The notes beneath the pieces were generated by a model. The model saw only the letters and a list, made by a program, of their open reading frames with translations, did not search any database and was not told the origin of the DNA. The translations under genes were made by a program, and so were the position numbers. From assembly GCA_023957995.1 (NCBI GenBank), contig JAMLGK010000016.1, forward strand, positions 1 to 64,000: DNA of 64,000 bases. The letters are read 5' to 3'. The stretch comes from Microthrixaceae bacterium. GTDB taxonomy: Bacteria > Actinomycetota > Acidimicrobiia > Acidimicrobiales > Microtrichaceae. Positions 34,313 through 42,575 of this stretch are shown piece by piece. Position 1 is the stretch's first letter. The number at the start of each line of letters is the position of its first letter.

Positions 34313-35043
34313 CCCGGCCCCTCGGTGTCGAGCCAGGCACGATTGCCGTAGCGGTCGATGCTGGTGACCTCTCCCACCGGCTTCCGCACGGTCGGGCCGT
34401 ACCTGCCTGCCGGCCACCCGATCGGCACGATGCAGACCGGGGTCACCTTCCAGGGGATCCCCAACACCCGTCGGGCGGCGAAGTTCACCGTCAACGGCAT
34501 CGTGGTGAGGTTGGCCCCCAGCCCTGCAGCTCGCGCTGCGAGCAGGAGGTTCTGGACCGCCGGGAAGATCGAACCGTACGAACTCGCTGCGACCACCGGA
34601 CTCGGGGCATGACGGGTTGCGGTCATGCAACACACGATCAGCACCGGGATCCGCTCGAAGTTGTCGACCTGGTGGGCGGTCGCCCGGTGGGTGCGGATGA
34701 ACTTGTCATCCTTGCGGTTGAGCCAGGCGATCGGCTTGTCGACGAGTCTCCAGACCCGGCGGTTCAGCTTCGCCAACCTGGCGATCAGCTCACGGTCGCG
34801 GACCACGATGAACTCCCACGCCTGGTGGTTCTGTGCTGTGGGTGCCTTGGATGCGAACTCGATCAGTTGCTTGACGAGTTCGTCGCTGACCGGTTCGTCG
34901 GTGAGCCGACGGATGGCCCGCTGGGTGCGCATCGCCTCCCCCAACGGCATGTCGAAGTCGTAGGGGTGATCCACTTCTGCGCTGACGGGTGGGGTGTCAC
35001 CCGGGGGCTGGGTGACGTGGCCTGGATCGCGGTCGGAGTTCAT
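34309..35043 (-). CDS. Nitroreductase-family FMN oxidoreductase
   Basis: 244 residues from ATG 35043, which overlaps the ligase stop as ATGA. MRTQRAIRRLTDEPVSDELV and SKAPTAQNHQAWEFIVV are the FMN-binding blocks; LLLAARAAGLGANLTTMPL is the matching C-terminal one. An NAD(P)H-linked reduction of a CoA-bound or free substrate is likely, given co-translation with an acyl/aryl-CoA ligase. It is the second nitroreductase-type gene in the window and is clearly distinct from the one at 14715. Confidence 0.88.
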   Translation of the reverse strand: MNSDRDPGHVTQPPGDTPPVSAEVDHPYDFDMPLGEAMRTQRAIRRLTDEPVSDELVKQLIEFASKAPTAQNHQAWEFIVVRDRELIARLAKLNRRVWRLVDKPIAWLNRKDDKFIRTHRATAHQVDNFERIPVLIVCCMTATRHAPSPVVAASSYGSIFPAVQNLLLAARAAGLGANLTTMPLTVNFAARRVLGIPWKVTPVCIVPIGWPAGRYGPTVRKPVGEVTSIDRYGNRAWLDTEGPG

Positions 35044-36512
35044 GGTCGGTCCTGGGTAGAGGCGGATTCGAGGGCGAGTCGTCTCAAGGTGTGACGGTCG
35101 ATCTGGCCCGTGGCGCTGGTTCTCGGGATCTCGTCGAGCACCAGCAGTTGGCGGGGATGCTGATGCTTGGCGAGCGGCGCGGCACCCCCGGCACCCACGT
35201 GGTTCCTGAGCTGGTCCAGGTCGATCTCGGCACTCGCCACGACCGCAGCGCATACGACCTCGCCCCACCTCTCGTCGGGTACCCCCACGACGGCGACCTG
35301 GTCGATCGCGGGGTGGGTCGCCAGCGCCCGTTCGACCACCTCCGGCTCGATCGCTTCGCCACCGGAGCGGATCAGCGTGCCGGTCCGCCCCACGATCGAG
35401 AGATAGCCGTCGTCGTCGACCTCGGCCAGGTCACCGGTGTGGTACCAGCCGTCGCGAAGGGCCGCTGCGGTCGCGTCGGGATCGCCGAGGTAGCGCTCGA
35501 AGAGCAGAGGGCCGCGCACGAGCAACTCTCCGTCATCGGCGATCGACGTCTCGGTCAGAACGCTCGGCCTGCCGCAACTCCCGGGCCTGGTGAGCAGGTC
35601 GTCGTGGTCCAACGAGGCCACGTTTCCCGCCTCACTACTGCCGTAGAACACCCGCACGCAGGCGTTTGGAGCGAGCGAGACGATCGTGTCGAGGAGCTCG
35701 ACCGATGTGGGCGAGGTTCCGGTGTCGGCGAACCTCAACGCCGGCAGCGTGGCCTCGTCCGCAGGTAGTCCACCCAGGTGCTCGGCCAGTCGCGACCAGA
35801 GCGCGGGTATGGCGTTGAACCGCTCGATGTCATGGCTGCGAAGCGCCGTGGCGAGGGTCTCGGCATCGGTCCCGTCGACGAAGACGATCGCTGCGCGCGC
35901 GTGCCACTGCTGCAGCCCGATGGTCCACCCCGCCATGTGGAACAGGGGCCATGGGCACAATGCGGCTCCTCGCGACTCCAACTGCGCTCCGGGATGTGAA
36001 CGCAGCACGCTCGCCCGGTGCGACACGACCGCCGCCTTGGGAATCCCGGTGCTCCCGCTGGTGAAGAACGCGATGTGGTCATCGGAGTCCGAGACAGCCG
36101 GAAGCTCCACCGGGGCTGCGGGCGCGCCTGGCGGATACCAGGCGACCGGCGCGTCGAGGCGACCGGCGACGTCCGCGAACTCGGGCGGGGCGAGCACGAC
36201 CGACGGTTCCACCTTCTTCGCCACCGCCGCGGTGGTTGCCGCATCGAGACCGGGGTTCAACGGGGCGAACACCACCCCGGCGCGGGCGCAGCCGACGTAG
36301 TGGGCAAGCAGGTCGAAGGAGGTGCCGGCGAGGACCAGGGCAACCTGGCCGGGCCGGTAGCCGTCGGCGACCAGACGTCTGGCGGTGCGATCACCCGCGG
36401 CATCGAGTTCGGAGAAACTGTGGGGAATGCCGCGGATCACCGCAGCGGTGGCATCCGGGGCACCACGCGCCGCATTGGCCACGACTGCTCCGACGGTGAG
36501 ACCTGCTGACAT
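35040..36512 (-). CDS. AMP-dependent acyl/aryl-CoA ligase
   Basis: 490 residues from ATG 36512; the longer frame enters the neighbouring gene. IAFFTSGSTGIPKAAVVSH is the ANL P-loop, GYLSIVGRTGTLIRSGGEAIEP the hinge, and PRTSATGQIDRHTL holds the catalytic-Lys region; the Lys of the usual GK is replaced by Gln here (TGQID), which may lower adenylation activity. It is shorter than FadD proteins and similar in size to benzoate/cyclohexanecarboxylate ligases. It leads a three-gene operon with nitroreductase and TetR. Confidence 0.88.
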   Translation of the reverse strand: MSAGLTVGAVVANAARGAPDATAAVIRGIPHSFSELDAAGDRTARRLVADGYRPGQVALVLAGTSFDLLAHYVGCARAGVVFAPLNPGLDAATTAAVAKKVEPSVVLAPPEFADVAGRLDAPVAWYPPGAPAAPVELPAVSDSDDHIAFFTSGSTGIPKAAVVSHRASVLRSHPGAQLESRGAALCPWPLFHMAGWTIGLQQWHARAAIVFVDGTDAETLATALRSHDIERFNAIPALWSRLAEHLGGLPADEATLPALRFADTGTSPTSVELLDTIVSLAPNACVRVFYGSSEAGNVASLDHDDLLTRPGSCGRPSVLTETSIADDGELLVRGPLLFERYLGDPDATAAALRDGWYHTGDLAEVDDDGYLSIVGRTGTLIRSGGEAIEPEVVERALATHPAIDQVAVVGVPDERWGEVVCAAVVASAEIDLDQLRNHVGAGGAAPLAKHQHPRQLLVLDEIPRTSATGQIDRHTLRRLALESASTQDRP

Positions 36513-36529
36513 CCGGGGCCGCCCGTCGC

Positions 36530-37288
36530 CTAGGAGGGTCGCGGCTGGTTCAGCTCGAACTGGTTGCCTGCAGGATCGTTGAAGAACGTCTGCAGGGATC
36601 CGTTCAGTTCGAAGGGGTCGCCGACCTCGACTCCGAGCCCCCGCAGTCGGGCCACCTCGGCGGCCATGTCGGTGGTCTCGAACGCGATGTGGGGTCCCGC
36701 AGGCGCCACGAAGCCCTCGTCCTCGATCAGGTGGATCTGGATCCCGTTGCCGGTCACCAACCACGACCCGGCGATCCCGAAGTCGGGCCGGGGAAGGACC
36801 TCGAAGCCGAGCACGTCGGTGTAGAAGCCGATCGCACGGTCGTGGTCATCCACCGAGAGCGAGATGTGTTGCACCGGGAGCAGCCCGGGCAGTCGCCTGG
36901 ACTTCATCTCGACCACCACCTCGTGGAAGGGCTGGTCACCGACGTTGATGGCGGTCTCGATGCCGCCGGCGCGGGCAAAGACCACCGCACCGGGTGAGAC
37001 CTCGCCCTCGAGGTAGTCATGGCCGGCAAAGGTGCCGCCGGTGTCGGGCTCGAACCTCGCGGCGACCCGATCTCCCGCGATCTGCACCATCACGTAGTCG
37101 CGGTCATGGCGATGCAGGTCCGACGTCTGACCGGGATCGAGTCGGAGTTCCCACACGCTCATCTGATCGTTGTCGAACAACTTCCTGGTGCCGATGTCGC
37201 CGAACACACGCTCGTCGGGTGCAGGGTCCCGGGGTGCAGGGTCCCGGGGTGCAGAGTCTTCGGTTGCACGATCTTCGGGTGCAGGCAT
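36530..37288 (-). CDS. Cupin-VOC (glyoxalase-like) fusion protein
   Basis: 252 residues. After a repeat-rich N-terminus, residues ~28-130 form a cupin (LHRHDRDYVMVQIAG supplies metal-binding His) and ~137-250 a vicinal-oxygen-chelate domain (VQHISLSVDDHDRAIGFYTDVLGFE, ending FFNDPAGNQFELNQP). VOC domains use His/Glu sites for isomerisation, epimerisation or ring-cleaving dioxygenation. Joining the two metal folds in one chain is unusual and suggests sequential chemistry or sensing. It is 17 bp upstream of the ligase gene, so could belong to that operon. Confidence 0.82.
   Translation of the reverse strand: MPAPEDRATEDSAPRDPAPRDPAPDERVFGDIGTRKLFDNDQMSVWELRLDPGQTSDLHRHDRDYVMVQIAGDRVAARFEPDTGGTFAGHDYLEGEVSPGAVVFARAGGIETAINVGDQPFHEVVVEMKSRRLPGLLPVQHISLSVDDHDRAIGFYTDVLGFEVLPRPDFGIAGSWLVTGNGIQIHLIEDEGFVAPAGPHIAFETTDMAAEVARLRGLGVEVGDPFELNGSLQTFFNDPAGNQFELNQPRPS
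37217..37288. repeat. Five 15-bp repeats at the start of the cupin-VOC gene
   Basis: Units at 37217, 37232, 37247, 37262 and a partial at 37277 encode PAPED, RATED, SAPRD, PAPRD, PAPDE on the minus strand. The first two units (GGGTGCAGGGTCCCG) are identical, pointing to recent duplication. Confidence 0.9.
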
Positions 37289-37356
37289 GAGGCGCTCCGG
37301 CTCGCTCGATCAGGGACAGCTGGGTCTGGGAATGCTGGATCAGGGAACGATGGTTC

Positions 37357-37373
37357 CGAGAACAGTGTTCTCG
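37357..37373. promoter_or_regulatory. 17-bp palindrome in the cupin-VOC / oxidoreductase divergent promoter
   Basis: CGAGAACA-G-TGTTCTCG, a perfect 8-1-8 dyad, midway between start codons at 37288 and 37401. The half-site GAGAAC equals that of the KstR-type boxes but the spacing between AAC and GTT is three instead of two, so the same or a related repressor may bind. Confidence 0.6.
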
Positions 37374-37400
37374 CTGGCCGGTTCAATGTATCATTCGCCG

Positions 37401-37979
37401 ATGCGCCGAGAGATCCTCTTCACCGGAATCGGGGGCCAGGGCGTCCAGCTGGCCGCTCGCACCCTGGCGGAGGCCGCAGTGGCCGACGGTCGCCGCGTTC
37501 AACTGTTCGCCAGCTACGGGGGAATGATGCGCGGGGGCAACAGCGATTCGTTCCTCACCATCGCGGAGGACCCGATCAAGTCACCGCCGGTGCTCGGATC
37601 CGCCTGGGCAGCGGTCGTGATGCACCACGAGCACGCAGGGGACATCTGGCCCAAGCTCCGTGAGGGCGGCCTGGCGCTGGTCAACTCCTCGGTGGTCGAC
37701 CCGGCCAGCCGGCCCACCGACGCCTCTGTCGAGGTGATCGAGATACCGGCACTGGACCTGGCGACCGAGCTCGGCTCCCCCATCGCCGCTCAGCTCGTCG
37801 TGCTCGGAGCTCTCGTAGCCCACACGGGCGTCGTCAGCGCCGACTCCCTGGTGGCCAGCGCCGCTGCGGCGCTGCCGAGCTACCGCGCCGACGCCGTTGC
37901 CGTGAACCGCAGGGCCCTCGACGCCGGAATGGCGATGAGCGGTCTGACACACCCCGCCTGGGAACTGGCGACCGCATGA
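37401..37979 (+). CDS. 2-oxoacid:ferredoxin oxidoreductase, gamma subunit
   Basis: 192 residues; ATG 37401 (another in-frame ATG at 37386 would add five). ILFTGIGGQGVQLAARTLAEAA is the hallmark of the gamma subunit/domain, and FASYGGMMRGGNSDSFLTI follows. It is the first of four genes that overlap by ATGA and rebuild the complete four-subunit enzyme, which decarboxylates a 2-oxo acid with CoA and reduces ferredoxin. Confidence 0.92.
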   Translation: MRREILFTGIGGQGVQLAARTLAEAAVADGRRVQLFASYGGMMRGGNSDSFLTIAEDPIKSPPVLGSAWAAVVMHHEHAGDIWPKLREGGLALVNSSVVDPASRPTDASVEVIEIPALDLATELGSPIAAQLVVLGALVAHTGVVSADSLVASAAAALPSYRADAVAVNRRALDAGMAMSGLTHPAWELATA

Positions 37980-38236
37980 CCGGCCAGACCATCCGCGGCA
38001 CCGTGGTGATCGACACCGAGGCATGCAAGGGCTGCGACCTCTGCATCGACGCCTGCAAGCCGGGGGTGCTCGCCATGACCACCGACCGGACCAACACCCG
38101 TGGCTACAGGTTCCCGGAGTTGCTCGTGGGTTGCACGGGATGCCGGGCCTGTGCCGATGTGTGTCCCGACTTCTGTTTCCAGGTCTACCGGTTCAACGGG
38201 GCCCGGACCTGGTCGCCCGAGGAAGGCCTGAGATGA
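37976..38236 (+). CDS. 2-oxoacid oxidoreductase delta subunit (2[4Fe-4S] ferredoxin)
   Basis: 86 residues. Two classic cluster motifs: CKGCDLCIDACKP and CTGCRACADVCPD, each CxxCxxCxxxC-P. It shuttles electrons from the TPP site in the beta subunit to soluble ferredoxin. Both ends overlap neighbours by four bases (ATGA). Confidence 0.95.
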   Translation: MTGQTIRGTVVIDTEACKGCDLCIDACKPGVLAMTTDRTNTRGYRFPELLVGCTGCRACADVCPDFCFQVYRFNGARTWSPEEGLR

Positions 38237-39324
38237 CCACCCGACTGGTCGAGGGCTCCGAAGCGGTGGCCGACGCGATGATGCGCGCCGGTTGTCGCTT
38301 CTTCGCCGGCTACCCCATGACCCCGTTCACCGAGGTGCTCGAGCACATGGCCGCGGGCCTGCCCGAACTCGGCGGTGTCTGTGTCAACGCCGAGAGCGAG
38401 CTGGAAGCGGTCGGGATGGTGTGGGGTGCCGCCGCGGCGGGAGCCCGGGCCGCCACCGGCTCCACCGGTCAGGGTCTGTCCCTGATGCAGGAATCGATCT
38501 CCGAGGCATCGATGGCCGGCGTCGGATTCGTGGTCCTCAACATGGCCCGGGGCCAGGGGGACTACTACCAGGCCACCCGCGGCGGTGGCCACGGCGACTA
38601 CCGCACCCCGGTGTTGGCCCCGACGGGTCCCGCCGAGGTGGCGGAACTCATCGCCGAGGCGTTCGACCTGGCCGACCGGTGGCGCAACCCGGTCGTGGTG
38701 GTGGGCGACTACTACATGGCACACACCTGGGTGGACATCGAGTCCTCCGCTGACGCGCCGGCTCCGCGGCCCGCCCCCGGATGGACCCTCGACGGGAGCT
38801 CCGGCGGCAGCGGGGCCGCGAAGCTCGTCTCACCTCTGGGCACCACCAAGCAACGCGACGGTGTCGGCTACGACCTGGCCGCCCACTACGACCGGTGTGC
38901 CCGCCGACGCATCGAGATGACCGCTGGGATCACACCCCGGGCCGAACAGGTCCGGACCGACGACGCACAGGTGGTCATCGTCGCCTACGGAACCATGGCG
39001 CTGTACGCCGACGCGGTGGTCAACGACCTGAGGGCTGCCGGCCACAAGGTCGGGCTCGTACGCCCGATCACCCTCTGGCCGTTTCCCGAGGAGCAGGTGA
39101 GGGCCGCCGCCGAGGGAGCGGACGTGGTGGCGGTCTACGAGAACAACGCCGGTCAGATGATCGACGATGTCCGGTTGTCGGTGCTGGGCGCGGTCCCGGT
39201 CGTGGGACTCAACGGGTTCTCCACCGACTCGTCCGCCTTCGGCATCTCCCCCGACGTGACCGTCGAGAACCTCACCGGATCGATCCTGCAGCTACTCGAC
39301 GAGCACAGCGGAGACCCCACATGA
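38233..39324 (+). CDS. 2-oxoacid:ferredoxin oxidoreductase, alpha subunit
   Basis: 363 residues from ATG 38233. Starts LVEGSEAVADAMMRAGCRFFAGYPMTPFTEV, the pyrimidine-binding domain of the TPP enzyme, and ends with the transketolase-C-like domain including VIVAYGTMALYADAVV and RPITLWPFPEEQV. The length matches KorA/VorA-type subunits, not the fused pyruvate enzymes. The ordering gamma-delta-alpha-beta resembles archaeal VOR/IOR-type operons. Confidence 0.93.
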   Translation: MTTRLVEGSEAVADAMMRAGCRFFAGYPMTPFTEVLEHMAAGLPELGGVCVNAESELEAVGMVWGAAAAGARAATGSTGQGLSLMQESISEASMAGVGFVVLNMARGQGDYYQATRGGGHGDYRTPVLAPTGPAEVAELIAEAFDLADRWRNPVVVVGDYYMAHTWVDIESSADAPAPRPAPGWTLDGSSGGSGAAKLVSPLGTTKQRDGVGYDLAAHYDRCARRRIEMTAGITPRAEQVRTDDAQVVIVAYGTMALYADAVVNDLRAAGHKVGLVRPITLWPFPEEQVRAAAEGADVVAVYENNAGQMIDDVRLSVLGAVPVVGLNGFSTDSSAFGISPDVTVENLTGSILQLLDEHSGDPT

Positions 39325-40124
39325 CCACCCGCCGCCCCGATGGGCTCACAGTGCTACCGAGCGACGAGGCGCCGGCCGATGCCACCCTCGTGGCCGACTT
39401 CACAGCAGACCTCGTCGACGTCGGCGAACACCACCTCTGCCCCGGTTGTGGAGAGCCGATCGCGATCCGTGCGGTGATGGACGGCCTGTCGCTCCTCGGA
39501 CTGGCCGACAGGTGCATGGCGGTCTTCGGAATCGGTTGCAGCACCGCCTTTTCCAACAACCTCGACGTCGAGGTCCTCCAGGCTCTCCACGGTCGGGCAC
39601 CGTCGGTGGCCACCGGCGTGATCCGGATGCGCCCCGAACTGGCGGTCTTCACGATCCAGGGCGACGGCGACATGGCCAATGAGGGCCTGCAGGAGGTGTT
39701 GCACGCGGCCGCCCGCGGCGAGAACATCGTGTGCGTCATGTTGAACAACGGCGTGTTCGGCGAGACAGGTGGTCACCTGACGGTGACCACCACGATCGGC
39801 CAGCGCACCAAGAACTCCATCGAAGGGCGCGATGCCGCCGAGCACGGCCACCCGATGCGCATCGCCGAACAGCTGGCGCAGATCGACGGCACCGGATACG
39901 TCGCCCGGGGTGCGGTCAACGATGCGGGCAACGTCGCTCGCACCAAGCGCATGATCGTCGACGCGTTCACCGCCCAACAGCAGGGACTCGGCCTCTCCTT
40001 CGTGGAGATCCTCACCATGTGCCCGACGGGATGGTTCGTACCGACCGATGAGGCGCCGGCCTACCTTGCCGAGACCATTGCGGGAACGCACGCCATCGGG
40101 GTTCTCCGTTCGGAGCTCGCCTAG
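39321..40124 (+). CDS. 2-oxoacid:ferredoxin oxidoreductase, beta subunit
   Basis: 267 residues from ATG 39321. CPGCGEPIAIRAV holds a conserved Cys pair; IQGDGDMANEGLQEVLHAAARGENIVCVMLNNGVFG is the TPP-Mg motif (GDG...NN). FGETGGHLT replaces the usual YGMTGGQ. It ends 11 bp before a convergent cupin gene. Substrate class is uncertain: 2-oxoglutarate, branched 2-oxo acids and arylpyruvates are all possible. Confidence 0.93.
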   Translation: MTTRRPDGLTVLPSDEAPADATLVADFTADLVDVGEHHLCPGCGEPIAIRAVMDGLSLLGLADRCMAVFGIGCSTAFSNNLDVEVLQALHGRAPSVATGVIRMRPELAVFTIQGDGDMANEGLQEVLHAAARGENIVCVMLNNGVFGETGGHLTVTTTIGQRTKNSIEGRDAAEHGHPMRIAEQLAQIDGTGYVARGAVNDAGNVARTKRMIVDAFTAQQQGLGLSFVEILTMCPTGWFVPTDEAPAYLAETIAGTHAIGVLRSELA

Positions 40125-40135
40125 AGCGGCCCGGA

Positions 40136-40660
40136 TCAGTCGCTGTCGGAGGCCCCTGCGCTGAACACTGCCCGGAGGTCCTCGAGACCGGCCGGCAGCT
40201 CGATCGGGGGATCGGGAAGCTGTTCGACACCGCGCGCCGCCAACAGCTGCTGCATCACCTCGGGCTCGTCGCTCCACGAGCGGGGGTCGCCCATCATGAC
40301 CTCGTACAGTTCGACACCCTCGGGCCCTGCGACGAACGGACCGAACGCGGCGCCGTAGGGCAGCTCGATGTGGGTTCCGACACCACAGAGCTCATCGCCG
40401 CACGTGAACTCCCCTGCCAGGACCGTGAGGGTGTGTGGGCTGTGGTGCCCGTGACGCCGGACGATCATGCCCGGATCCCACTTGGCGAACAACGCCAGGT
40501 AGAGGGGCTCGACGGAGAAGGCGACCCAGCGTTCCCACACGTGCGACTCGCTCCCATCGGGGTTGCGTTGGCTGCGCACGGCAATCCAGGGCACGTCGTT
40601 GGGACCGTCGGGATGGATGATCGTGTGGGTCAGTCCGTCTATGCGTGGCACATCGGTCAT
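40136..40660 (-). CDS. Cupin-fold protein (ChrR/dioxygenase-like)
   Basis: 174 residues. LFAKWDPGMIVRRHGHHSPHTLTVLAGEFTCG is the cupin motif-1 block with several His, and IELPYGAAFGPFVAGPEGVELYEVM is motif 2. Residues ~1-50 are unassigned. It is co-translated with the MarR gene (four-base overlap), suggesting the MarR protein responds to a compound the cupin modifies. Confidence 0.8.
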   Translation of the reverse strand: MTDVPRIDGLTHTIIHPDGPNDVPWIAVRSQRNPDGSESHVWERWVAFSVEPLYLALFAKWDPGMIVRRHGHHSPHTLTVLAGEFTCGDELCGVGTHIELPYGAAFGPFVAGPEGVELYEVMMGDPRSWSDEPEVMQQLLAARGVEQLPDPPIELPAGLEDLRAVFSAGASDSD

Positions 40661-41205
40661 GGGTTCTCTTTCGGTGTCTCGGGGTTGTCGGCGTGCTCCA
40701 GGTAGTTCGCATCGAGTGCGACAAGGAGGTCGGTCACGGCCGCATCGATGCGTTCGAGCTGATCGGGACCCAGTCGGGCGAACACCCTGTCCCTTGTGGC
40801 GTCGTACGAGCTGAGCATCCGGTCCGCCAGTGAGCGACCCTGGTCGGTGAGCGCCACGATCACCTTGCGCCTGTCGTCGGTGGAAGCGGTGCGGGTGATG
40901 AGGCCTGCGCGTTCGATCCGATCGAGACCCTGGCTGATCGAACCCATCGGACGCAGCACGTACCGGGCGATCTGGCTCACCTCGAGTGCGTGTGGTGCCG
41001 GCTCCTTGCGCAGCGTGGCCAGGATCACGAAGTCCCGGAACGTCACATCGAAGGATCGCACGGCCTCCGCCTGGAGGAGTTCGAGGTGGATGACCATTCG
41101 CTGGAGCCTGGTGAACAGGGCCGCCGGATCATCGTGGTCGAAGATGTAGGCGGGGACCGCCACGTCCGAAGAGACGGCTGTTCCCTGCGGGGACTGTGCT
41201 GTCAT
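40657..41205 (-). CDS. MarR-family transcriptional regulator
   Basis: 182 residues from ATG 41205 (ATG 41214 would add three; the start is not settled). The winged-helix core holds VSQIARYVLRPMGSISQGLDRIERAGLITRTASTDDRRKVIVALTDQG, with the wing DDRRK typical of MarR. Divergent from the amidohydrolase operon, and the 174-bp promoter has an AT-rich stretch and repeated GTGTCGAC elements. Likely represses the amidohydrolase-ligase operon and its own pair. Confidence 0.9.
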   Translation of the reverse strand: MTAQSPQGTAVSSDVAVPAYIFDHDDPAALFTRLQRMVIHLELLQAEAVRSFDVTFRDFVILATLRKEPAPHALEVSQIARYVLRPMGSISQGLDRIERAGLITRTASTDDRRKVIVALTDQGRSLADRMLSSYDATRDRVFARLGPDQLERIDAAVTDLLVALDANYLEHADNPETPKENP

Positions 41206-41264
41206 GCCACCCATCTTCGCCCCGTGGGGCCTCGGCCTGCGGATATGTGCCGACACCTCTGAAC

Positions 41265-41286
41265 GTGTCGACTGAATGTGTCGACA
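41265..41286. promoter_or_regulatory. Repeated GTGTCGAC elements in MarR divergent promoter
   Basis: GTGTCGAC occurs at 41265-41272 and 41278-41285; TGTCGACA (41279-41286) is itself an 8-bp palindrome. Centre spacing is 13 bp. A shallow dyad (ATTACTC...GAGAATA) lies about 10 bp further on in AT-rich DNA. Candidate MarR operator, weak. Confidence 0.35.
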
Positions 41287-41379
41287 TCGTACCATTATTA
41301 CTCTAGGGTGAGAATATCTACCTCAAGAACGTTTCGGCCCGTCCTCTGGGCGGCCGAACCTCCGAGCGAAGGAGCGCAG

Positions 41380-42567
41380 GTGCGCAACGGATACAAGGTC
41401 TTCGATGCCGACTCACACGTGATCTACCCGGCGGACCTCTGGCAGACATATCTCGACCCGAAGTTCCGCGACCGCGTCACGCGCCGTAGCCCCGCCGGAC
41501 TCGACACCTACAACCCCGTCGTGGTCGACGGCCGGTGGACCCAGCACGACACGAGCCTCTACGGCCAGTTCCAGAAGGCCATCGGCTGGACCGCCGAGGA
41601 CATGGTCGAGCAGTACGGCGACATCGTCACCGAGGGGTTCACCGGGGACCGCGTGGCCGCCGCCCATGCGGTGGACGGCATAGATGTGGCGGTGATCTAC
41701 GGCCCGGAGTACGACCTGTGGCTCGAGGGAATCGACCCGGAGCTGCAGGCCGCGATGGTGCGTGCCTACAACCGCTGGGGAGCGGAGATGCGCGAGACCT
41801 CGGGCGGCCGCGTCCTCACCAGCTCGCCGATCCCGCTCAACGACGTCACGCGGGCGATCGAGGAGATCCGCTACGCACACGACGAACTCGGCATCCGGAC
41901 GTTCTGGGCCCGACCCAACTTCATGAACTTCCGCAACCTGGGGGACCGCTACTACGACCCGATCTACGAACTGCTCCAGGACCTCGACTGCGCCTTCGCG
42001 ACCCACGAGTTCATGGGGTTGCGGGGTCAGACCGAAGGTGTCGACCGGTTCGACACCTTCACCGAATGGCACACCGCCGTGCACACCCACGAGGCGATGA
42101 ACGCCTCGCTGTCGATGATCACCCAGGGGGTGTTCGAGCGCTTCCCGCGCCTGCGCTGTGCCTACATGGAGGCCGGCTGCGGCTGGGTGCCGTCGTGGTT
42201 GCACCGGATCGACGAGCACCTGGAGATGGCCGGCGACTTCGAGTGTCCCGATCTCACGATGACCGCCACGGAGTACTTCAAGCGCAACTGCTGGGTCACC
42301 ACCGAGTGCGAGGACCCCTTCGTGGCCGACGTCATCCGTTGGCTCGGCGACGACAGGATCCTCTGGGAGAGCGATTTCCCCCATCCCGACTCGAAGTACC
42401 CACACACCACCAACGAGTTCATGGAACTGCTGCCCGATCAGATCACCATGGAGTCCAAGGCGAAGATCCTCTGGGACAACACAGTGGACTTCTACAGGTT
42501 CCCCGATGGCTACCTGCCGACCGAGTTCCACGAAGCCACCGACGTCCCTCTGACCGCGACCACCTGA
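41380..42567 (+). CDS. Amidohydrolase_2-family metal hydrolase/decarboxylase
   Basis: 395 residues from GTG 41380, with AAGGAG upstream. N-terminal VFDADSHVIYPADLW gives a DxDSH variant of the HxH pair, followed by FATHEFMG and the C-terminal ILWESDFPHPDSKYPHTT. Same superfamily as the 21245 protein, related to ACMSD and orsellinate/resorcylate decarboxylases. It is the first gene of the six-gene operon ending at 48011, so probably acts on the CoA-linked or free substrate made there. Confidence 0.87.
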   Translation: MRNGYKVFDADSHVIYPADLWQTYLDPKFRDRVTRRSPAGLDTYNPVVVDGRWTQHDTSLYGQFQKAIGWTAEDMVEQYGDIVTEGFTGDRVAAAHAVDGIDVAVIYGPEYDLWLEGIDPELQAAMVRAYNRWGAEMRETSGGRVLTSSPIPLNDVTRAIEEIRYAHDELGIRTFWARPNFMNFRNLGDRYYDPIYELLQDLDCAFATHEFMGLRGQTEGVDRFDTFTEWHTAVHTHEAMNASLSMITQGVFERFPRLRCAYMEAGCGWVPSWLHRIDEHLEMAGDFECPDLTMTATEYFKRNCWVTTECEDPFVADVIRWLGDDRILWESDFPHPDSKYPHTTNEFMELLPDQITMESKAKILWDNTVDFYRFPDGYLPTEFHEATDVPLTATT

Positions 42568-42575
42568 AGGCGCCC

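Noticed and set aside
41321-41342. KstR-type box in the MarR promoter (AAGAACGTTTC)
   Set aside because: Only one half-site fits; the other half lacks GTT at the right spacing.
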